Position numbers and translations under genes: made by a program
Notes under the pieces: generated by a model
What the model was told of the DNA's origin: nothing
The model's input: the letters and a program-made list of their open reading frames with translations, nothing else
Databases searched by the model: none
Part shown: positions 16,416 through 22,528 of the stretch, one piece after another
Position numbering within the stretch: position 1 is the first letter of the stretch
How the letters are laid out: every line of letters begins with the position of its first letter
Assembly: GCA_045660065.1 (NCBI GenBank)
Contig: JAZRDC010000100.1
Span: forward strand, 12,561-76,560
Direction: 5' to 3'
Length of the DNA stretch: 64,000 bases
Origin: RGIG2094 sp045660065
Lineage (GTDB): Bacteria > Bacillota > Clostridia > RGIG6154

Positions 16416-17072
16416 ATGAAAAAATATAAAAATAAAATAATTTCACGTGCCATCATTTTCATCATATCTGTTGTTGCTTTTTTAAGTGGTTGCGGTGAGA
16501 ACACTATATCTGAAAATGCAGTATCTTACAACGCACCTAAAGAAACTAAAGTGCAAATAAAAGAGGAAAAAACATCAGAAGTAAATTCTTCAGAAATAAA
16601 TCAAGATGTAAAACCGACAGAAGTTAAAAAAGAAAGCACAGAAAAACATGAAAAAGCAACAGTTGATAATTCTGAAGCAACTACTGAATCAAATGGAGAA
16701 TTTACTTGCATTTTATCTGTAAGATGTGATACAATTTTAAATAATATGTCGCGCTTTGATAGTGCTAAAGTGGATATTGTGCCAGGGGACGGTGTAATAT
16801 TTGCACCAGAATCTGTTGTGTTTTATGAAGGCGAAAGTGTATTCAATGTGCTTGCTCGTGAAATGAAGCGTAACAAAATACATTTAGAGTTTGAAATGAC
16901 ACCACTTTACGAAACTGCGTATATAAAAGGGATTGCCAATATTTATGAATTTGATTGCGGAGAACTTTCGGGGTGGTTATACAAGGTAAACAACGAAAGT
17001 CCGGGTGTTGGATGCTCTCTTTATAAGTTGAAAGATGGCGATGTAGTTGAATGGATATACACTTGCGGTTAA
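16416..17072 (+). CDS. DUF4430 lipoprotein, probable corrinoid-binding
   Basis: The 218-residue lipoprotein carries a type II signal peptide with lipobox LSGC. A charged, low-complexity linker (about residues 30-90, rich in Lys, Glu, Ser, Thr) follows, then a DUF4430 domain (about 95-218) ending in GWLYKVNNESPGVGCSLYKLKDGDVVEWIYT. DUF4430 is related to the beta-domain of transcobalamin. It lies 10 bases after the SLH protein and before the ECF transporter genes, so it may pass captured corrinoid from the cell surface to the membrane transporter. Confidence 0.82.
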   Translation: MKKYKNKIISRAIIFIISVVAFLSGCGENTISENAVSYNAPKETKVQIKEEKTSEVNSSEINQDVKPTEVKKESTEKHEKATVDNSEATTESNGEFTCILSVRCDTILNNMSRFDSAKVDIVPGDGVIFAPESVVFYEGESVFNVLAREMKRNKIHLEFEMTPLYETAYIKGIANIYEFDCGELSGWLYKVNNESPGVGCSLYKLKDGDVVEWIYTCG

Positions 17073-17098
17073 AACTATGTAGTACTTAGGAGAAAAAG

Positions 17099-17986
17099 AT
17101 GAGTGAATTTAAATCATATCATCCGATTGTAAACTTTACATATTTTGTGTTTGTAATCGGATTTTCTTGCTTTTTTATGAACCCAATATGTCTTTTTATT
17201 TCACTTGTAAGCGGATTTTTATATTCTGTGATGCTGAAGGGTGTAAAAGCAATAAGAAACAATTTAATATATATGATTCCTATGCTTGTTTTTATGGCTC
17301 TTATTAACCCTGCCTTTAATCATGAGGGAATTACTATTTTGGCATATCTGCCAAGCGGAAATCCTCTTACCCTTGAATCCATCATTTACGGACTTTGTAC
17401 GGCAGTGATGATTGTGAGCGTTATCTGCCATTTTTCCTGCTACAATGAGATTATGACAAGCGACAAATTCATTTATCTTTTTGGCAGAATTATCCCGGGA
17501 TTATCGCTTATAATTTCTATGACACTTCGTTTTGTACCCAAATTTGCAAGTCAGCTTAAAGTAGTGATAAATGCTCAAAAATGTATGGGGCGTGATATAT
17601 CAAGTGGCAGTATTATAAAGCGCGCAAATATCGGACTTAATATTTTATCAATTATGGTAACCTGGTCATTGGAAAACGCAATAGACACCGCAGACAGTAT
17701 GAAAGGGCGTGGATACGGGATGCCCGGCAGGACTGCATTTTCAATATTTAAATTTGATAAAAGAGATAGAAAAGCACTTGTTTGGATATTGTTTTTAGGG
17801 GGATATACTCTCATCGGAAACCTGATGGGTGAAATGACTTTTAACTTTTTTCCAAGAGTGAAAATGGCAGATGTTTCGCTATATGGAATAAGCGTATTTA
17901 CAGCATATTTACTGCTTTGTATATGTCCTGTTATTATTGAACTTTGGGAGGTGAGGAAATGGAATGCTTTAAAATCGAAAATCTGA
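17099..17986 (+). CDS. ecfT: ECF transporter T component (EcfT-like)
   Basis: The 295-residue membrane protein belongs to the CbiQ/EcfT family. About six hydrophobic segments are visible, with the family's cytoplasmic coupling motifs around ENAIDTADSMKGRGYG (the second A-R/G-type motif). It joins the ATPases to the substrate-binding S component. Its last 28 bases overlap the start of the next gene, indicating translational coupling. TAGGAG precedes the ATG. Confidence 0.9.
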   Translation: MSEFKSYHPIVNFTYFVFVIGFSCFFMNPICLFISLVSGFLYSVMLKGVKAIRNNLIYMIPMLVFMALINPAFNHEGITILAYLPSGNPLTLESIIYGLCTAVMIVSVICHFSCYNEIMTSDKFIYLFGRIIPGLSLIISMTLRFVPKFASQLKVVINAQKCMGRDISSGSIIKRANIGLNILSIMVTWSLENAIDTADSMKGRGYGMPGRTAFSIFKFDKRDRKALVWILFLGGYTLIGNLMGEMTFNFFPRVKMADVSLYGISVFTAYLLLCICPVIIELWEVRKWNALKSKI

Positions 17987-20409
17987 GTTTTACTTATCCT
18001 GATAGATGCGATAAAGCACTTGATGATGTAAATCTGACAATAAATCAAGGTGAATTTATTTTGATCTGCGGAAAATCCGGGTGCGGTAAAACCACTCTTT
18101 TGAGATTGTTAAAATCAACACTTGCACCGCACGGGGAGATAAACGGTAATATCATTTTTAACGAAAAATCTCTTGCAGAGTATGATGTTAAACAACAAGC
18201 ATCGAATATTGGGTTTGTTATGCAAAACCCCGACAATCAGATTGTTACCGATAAGGTATGGCACGAACTTGCATTTGGCTTGGAAAGTCTTGGATACAAA
18301 CAAACTGAAATCAGGACAAGAGTATCAGAAATGGCATCTTTTTTTGGTATACATAAATGGTTTTATAAGAATGTGTCTGAACTTTCGGGGGGACAAAAGC
18401 AACTTTTAAATCTTGCATCAGTTATGGTTATGCAGCCGTCTGTGTTAATTCTTGATGAACCCACAAGCCAACTTGATCCAATCGCTTCAGGGGAATTTTT
18501 AAATATTCTTGAAAAAATTAACCAAGAACTTGGTGTTACCATTATCCTCACAGAACATCGCTTAGAAGATGCATTTTCCATGGCAGACAGAGTTGTTGTT
18601 ATGGACAATGGTAAAATTATTTCAAATGAAGTTCCAAATGAAATAGGCAAGATTTTAAAACAGCAAAATCACCATATGTGCAAAGCACTTCCAACACCTG
18701 TTAAAGTTTACAACAATGTTCAAAACAACTTGCCGTGTCCTTTGACGGTAAGAGACGGCAGACATTGGCTTGAAGAATATTCAAAAGAAAATGCATTAAA
18801 TGGTGAAATTATTCCAAAAGACAAGGCGAGGAGTGAAACTTTAACAGTAATTAAAATAACTGATGCCTGGTTCAGATATGCAAAAGAATTACCTGACGTT
18901 GTAAAGGGGCTTAATTTAAGTGTAAATAAAGGTGAATTGTTTTGTTTAGTCGGTGGTAACGGAACAGGTAAGACAACTGCACTTTCACTTATATCAGGAC
19001 TTAACACACCATACAGAGGAAATGTAAAAATTAAAGGGCAGAGCGTTTGTGAAATAAAAGATTTGTATAATGGTTTGCTGGGTGTTCTTCCACAAAATCC
19101 ACAGAGCGTGTTTGTAAAGAAAACTGTGTATCTTGACTTGATGGAAATACTTTCTGATAAAAAAATCACAAAGGAAGAAAAAGAACAAAAGATAAGTAAC
19201 GTATCATTGCTTTGCAGGATAGAAAATCTATTGCAAAGTCATCCTTATGATTTGTCAGGTGGTGAACAACAAAGAGCCGCACTTGCAAAGGTGCTTCTTA
19301 TGGAACCTGAAATATTGCTTTTGGATGAACCCACAAAAGGAATGGACGCGCACTTCAAAGAAGAATTTGCAGATATTCTTTCAGATTTAAAAGCAAACAA
19401 TGTTACCGTTCTAATGGTATCCCACGATATTGAATTTTGTGCCGAGTTTGCTGACAGATGTGCTCTTGTATTTGATGGGGAGGTTACTTCTGTTGACACA
19501 CCAAGAGAGTTTTTTAAGGGCAAGAGTTTTTATACTACTACCGCAAATCGTATGGCAAGAACAAGGCTACCTGATGCAGTTTTAACAGAAGATATAATCC
19601 TTGCTTGTGGCGGTACAATTAATAAGAGCGACAAAAGTGAAAAATCAGTTTTTAAACCAACATTTAACGAAAAACCAAAATTACCCCAAAGCAAACCGAC
19701 CAAACAAAAAAGGTCAAAAGCAACACTTATTGCAATTTTGTTATTGCTTTTGCTTGTTCCGGCAACAATTTACGCAGGAAGCAGACTTTTTAATAACAGA
19801 AACTATTATTTAACAAGTATCCTTGTGATTTTTGAAACCATAATTGCTTTTTGTGTTTCGTTTGAACTTAAGAAACCAAAAGCTCGGGAAATTGTAGTGA
19901 TAAGTGTTTTGTGCGGAATTGCAGTAGCATCAAGAGCGGCGTTTTTTATGCTGCCTGAATTTAAACCCGTTACCGCACTTGTAATAATAGCAGGAGTGTG
20001 TTTCGGAGGAGAAACGGGATTCTTGGTGGGTGCAGTTACGGGATTTGTATCAAATTTCTTTTTTGGACAAGGCCCCTGGACGCCGTGGCAGATGTTTGCG
20101 TTAGGAATTATAGGCTTTTTGGCGGGAATACTTTTTAAAAAAGGATTTTTCAAAAAAACAAAAGTTACCCTTTGCATATTTGGATTTTTGGCAACACTTA
20201 TTATCTATGGCGGAATTATGAATCCTGCATCTGTTATTATGTGGCAGGACAAAATTACACTTAAAATGATAATTGCCGCGTGTATTGCAGGAGTTGGTAT
20301 GGATTTAATTCACGCGTTATCAACTGTATTTTTCTTATGGTTTATCTCAAAACCAATGATAGAAAAAATTGAAAGAATTAAAGTTAAATATGGTTTGAGC
20401 GAAAGATAA
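17959..20409 (+). CDS. ECF transporter EcfA-EcfA'-EcfS triple fusion
   Basis: The 816-residue protein holds two ABC ATPase domains and a membrane domain. ATPase 1 (about 1-230) has GKSGCGKTT, LSGGQKQ and LILDEPTSQLDP. ATPase 2 (about 290-520) has GNGTGKTT, LSGGEQQRA and LLLDEPTKGMD. After a basic linker, residues 590-816 form about six membrane helices resembling an ECF S component (AVASRAAFFMLP, FGGETGFLVGAVTGFVSNFFFGQGPWTPWQM). ECF ATPases are usually separate genes; fusing both to the S component fixes a dedicated transporter. The riboswitch suggests cobalamin or a precursor as substrate. ATG at 17959 follows GGAGGTGAGG. Confidence 0.88.
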   Translation: MECFKIENLSFTYPDRCDKALDDVNLTINQGEFILICGKSGCGKTTLLRLLKSTLAPHGEINGNIIFNEKSLAEYDVKQQASNIGFVMQNPDNQIVTDKVWHELAFGLESLGYKQTEIRTRVSEMASFFGIHKWFYKNVSELSGGQKQLLNLASVMVMQPSVLILDEPTSQLDPIASGEFLNILEKINQELGVTIILTEHRLEDAFSMADRVVVMDNGKIISNEVPNEIGKILKQQNHHMCKALPTPVKVYNNVQNNLPCPLTVRDGRHWLEEYSKENALNGEIIPKDKARSETLTVIKITDAWFRYAKELPDVVKGLNLSVNKGELFCLVGGNGTGKTTALSLISGLNTPYRGNVKIKGQSVCEIKDLYNGLLGVLPQNPQSVFVKKTVYLDLMEILSDKKITKEEKEQKISNVSLLCRIENLLQSHPYDLSGGEQQRAALAKVLLMEPEILLLDEPTKGMDAHFKEEFADILSDLKANNVTVLMVSHDIEFCAEFADRCALVFDGEVTSVDTPREFFKGKSFYTTTANRMARTRLPDAVLTEDIILACGGTINKSDKSEKSVFKPTFNEKPKLPQSKPTKQKRSKATLIAILLLLLLVPATIYAGSRLFNNRNYYLTSILVIFETIIAFCVSFELKKPKAREIVVISVLCGIAVASRAAFFMLPEFKPVTALVIIAGVCFGGETGFLVGAVTGFVSNFFFGQGPWTPWQMFALGIIGFLAGILFKKGFFKKTKVTLCIFGFLATLIIYGGIMNPASVIMWQDKITLKMIIAACIAGVGMDLIHALSTVFFLWFISKPMIEKIERIKVKYGLSER

Positions 20410-20429
20410 TTGGAATAATATTAACTAAC

Positions 20430-20457
20430 AAGGCACCCCAAACGGAGTGCCTTTGTT
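20430..20457 (+). terminator. Terminator of the cobalamin operon
   Basis: AAGGCAC...GTGCCTT stem (20430-20453) with inner CC/GG pairs and a weak T-rich tail, 20 bases after the ECF gene and 90 bases before attR. It should insulate the right half of spoVAD from element transcription. Confidence 0.65.
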
Positions 20458-20524
20458 GTATCTGAAGATTTATAAAGTGAAAAAAATAATGAATATATGA
20501 CAAAACACACAAAATTTAAAAAAA

Positions 20525-20578
20525 TTATGGTGTACCCTTGACATTTTCCCCTGCCGCAGTAGATACTATTTTTACTCA
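20525..20578. other. attR of the spoVAD element
   Basis: The element-derived arm (20525-20547, with TTATGGTGT at its outer end) abuts the core CCCCTG (20548-20553) and then spoVAD coding sequence. attL is the mirror arrangement at 11441-11493. The arm is the reverse complement of the left arm at 16 of 23 positions, including all nine outermost bases. Confidence 0.85.
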
Positions 20579-20939
20579 CTTTAAGGATAGAAATATAAAA
20601 GCAGATTATTATGATATTGTCGCAACAGGCGATTTAGGTAAACTTGGACATTCAATAGCAAAAGAACAGTTAAAAAGCAAAGGGCTTGATTTAGGAGACA
20701 GATATATAGATTGCGGTATGAAAATATTTGACCTTGATAATCAGGACGTTCACGCAGGTGGGTCGGGTTGTGGTTGCTGTGCATCTGTGTTTGCGGGATA
20801 TTTATACAATCTCTTAAAAAATGGTGATGTAAGCAGAATTCTGATAGTGGCAACAGGGGCATTGATGAGCACAACAAGTTCATTTCAGGGAGAAAGTATT
20901 CCGGGAATTGCTCATGCTGTGGCAATAGAAAGGGTGTAA
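20554..20939 (+). pseudogene. spoVAD: spoVAD C-terminal part
   Basis: This encodes the last 128 residues of SpoVAD, from AAVDTIFTHFKD through YYDIVATGDLG, the catalytic-like DCGMKIFD, AGGSGCGCCASVF and LIVATGALMS to SIPGIAHAVAIERV. There is no ribosome site; the only upstream start is a TTG inside attR that would add four foreign residues. With the N-terminal part (10849-11470) the gene would be 336 codons including stop, the normal family length. The stop is three bases before the spoVAE start. Confidence 0.93.
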
Positions 20940-20942
20940 AAA

Positions 20943-21296
20943 TTGGAATATATCAAAGCATTTTTTGTAGGCGGTATCATATGTTTAATCGGACAAATTT
21001 TAATAGATAAGACAAAACTTACACCTGCAAGAATTTTAGTAATATATGTTGTAGGTGGTGTGGTTTTAGGAATTCTTGGCATATATGAAAAACTTGTTGA
21101 ATTTGCAGGTGCAGGAGCAACTGTTCCGCTTACGGGATTTGGATATTTATTGTCCAAAGGTGTTATTAAGGCCATAAATTCAGATGGTTTTTTAGGAATT
21201 TTCACAGGTGGGCTTACCGCATCTGCAGGAGGTATAACTGCTGCGATTTTGTTTGGCTATTTAGCATCGGTTTTATTTAAATCATCAGAAAAGTAA
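20943..21296 (+). CDS. spoVAE: Stage V sporulation protein AE
   Basis: The 117-residue membrane protein is SpoVAE (SpoVAEb type), with about four hydrophobic segments and the family stretch EFAGAGATVPLTGFGYLLSKGVIKAI. It completes the SpoVAC-D-E set that forms the dipicolinic-acid channel of the forespore membrane. The start is TTG with GAAAGGGTG upstream, three bases after the spoVAD stop. Because the split spoVAD and two terminators lie upstream, its expression during sporulation should also depend on element excision or an unseen promoter. Confidence 0.93.
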   Translation: MEYIKAFFVGGIICLIGQILIDKTKLTPARILVIYVVGGVVLGILGIYEKLVEFAGAGATVPLTGFGYLLSKGVIKAINSDGFLGIFTGGLTASAGGITAAILFGYLASVLFKSSEK

Positions 21297-21326
21297 AAAA
21301 GACTCACATTTAGTGAGTCTTTTTCT
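21296..21326 (+). terminator. Terminator after spoVAE
   Basis: AAAAAGACTCAC-ATTTA-GTGAGTCTTTTT, a strong stem with a T-run. The remaining 170 bases to the next gene hold only a weak promoter-like pair (TTGACT, 17 bases, TAAATT, around 21381-21409). Confidence 0.85.
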
Positions 21327-21496
21327 GTAAATAGACGGAACTGCGACGATGGAAAATTTGCAAAAAATTCAAAACTGATATTGACTTAGAATGGTTAGTA
21401 TGTTAAATTTAATTATATGGAATAATTGATTGATTTATCAACGGTTGCTATGTTAAAAGAACTGTTATATAAAAACATTTTATAAGGAGTATTTTA

Positions 21497-22507
21497 ATGT
21501 ATTTAATATCACCAAATCAGAAACAATACAAAGCAAATCTTCATTCCCACAGTGTTTTTTCAGATGGCAAAAAGACACCTGAAGAACTTAAGGAAATGTA
21601 TAAAAATAATGGATACTCTATCCTTGCGATAACTGATCATGAAACACCAAAAAATCATCAGTATTTGAATGATGATGACTTTCTTGCAGTTACAGGGTAT
21701 GAAGTATACATAAGAAATAACAATAATGCTTCTTTTAATGTTTATGGTAAAGAAATTCACTTAAATCTTTTTGCGAAAAATCCTGATAATGAAACTTATA
21801 TTTGTTTTAATCCAAAGTATTGTAAATATATGTCGCAGGATCAAATAGAAAAACTTGTAAAAAAGGGTTCTGAAAAGCCAAGAGAATATAGCGTAGAATA
21901 TATTAATGAGTTTATAAAGACTGCAAAAGAAAACGGATATATTGTAGCATATAACCATCCCTGGTGGTCGATGGAAGACGAGCAGGATATTTTGGCATAT
22001 GATGGCTTTTTCAGTATGGAAATGTGCAATTACGGGGCTTATCTTTTGAGCAGACTCGAATATAACGCTGCTCTTTATGATAAAATGCTCAAAAAAGGAA
22101 AGCGTATTTTCTGCCATAGTACAGACGATAATCACAACACCTATCCCGACGATTCACCAATGTGTGATTCATTTGGCGGATTTACAATGATTATGCCTGA
22201 AGATTTTACGTATGAATCGGTAATTAAAGCCATGGAAAACGGGCAGATGTACTCATCAATGGGTCCTGTTTTTAAAGAAATTTCAGTCGATGGCGATAAA
22301 GTTCATATAGAATGTTCAGATGTTGATAGAATTATGATGTTTACAGGAAGCAAAGCACCAAAAAGTAAATTTGCAAATCATGGTGAAACAATAACATCGG
22401 CAAATTTTGAAATTGATCCGAACTTTCAGTATGTAAGAATATCAGCCGTGGACAGTTGCGGCCGTTTTGCTGATACAAGAGGATATTTTAAAGATGAATT
22501 ATGTTAA
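21497..22507 (+). CDS. PHP-domain phosphoesterase-like protein
   Basis: The 336-residue protein begins with a PHP domain. Metal-ligand motifs are visible: LHSHSVFSDG near residue 14, AITDHE near 47, YNHPWW near 152, and a late CHSTDDNH near 208. PHP proteins are metal-dependent phosphoesterases or nucleases. Residues 255-336 form a beta-rich tail seen in stand-alone PHP proteins. The substrate is unknown. It lies 21 bases before the amylase-type fusion gene, so a link to sugar-phosphate metabolism is possible. AAGGAG precedes the ATG. Confidence 0.82.
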   Translation: MYLISPNQKQYKANLHSHSVFSDGKKTPEELKEMYKNNGYSILAITDHETPKNHQYLNDDDFLAVTGYEVYIRNNNNASFNVYGKEIHLNLFAKNPDNETYICFNPKYCKYMSQDQIEKLVKKGSEKPREYSVEYINEFIKTAKENGYIVAYNHPWWSMEDEQDILAYDGFFSMEMCNYGAYLLSRLEYNAALYDKMLKKGKRIFCHSTDDNHNTYPDDSPMCDSFGGFTMIMPEDFTYESVIKAMENGQMYSSMGPVFKEISVDGDKVHIECSDVDRIMMFTGSKAPKSKFANHGETITSANFEIDPNFQYVRISAVDSCGRFADTRGYFKDELC

Positions 22508-22528
22508 AAATGAAATGGAGGAATATAT

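Larger units (their letters stand above)
11471..20553 (+). mobile_element. Serine-recombinase element integrated in spoVAD
   Basis: The element is 9,083 bp, measured between the two CCCCTG copies (11465-11470 and 20548-20553), which are the crossover core. Deleting it reconnects spoVAD exactly. It encodes a TnpW-like small protein, a large serine recombinase and a cobalamin-riboswitch transport operon, all on the + strand. Rejoined ends give an attP with symmetric arms: ACACCATAA at 11485-11493 and its complement TTATGGTGT at 20525-20533, each exactly 14 bases from the core. No conjugation or phage structural genes are present. Confidence 0.92.

Noticed and set aside
17575..18048. 157-residue minus-strand frame across ecfT and the ECF fusion gene
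   Set aside because: It is antisense to two well-supported genes and no conserved domain is visible.
20538..20939. Independent gene starting at TTG 20538
   Set aside because: The start lies inside attR, has no ribosome-binding site and adds four element-derived residues; the product is the C-terminal piece of SpoVAD.
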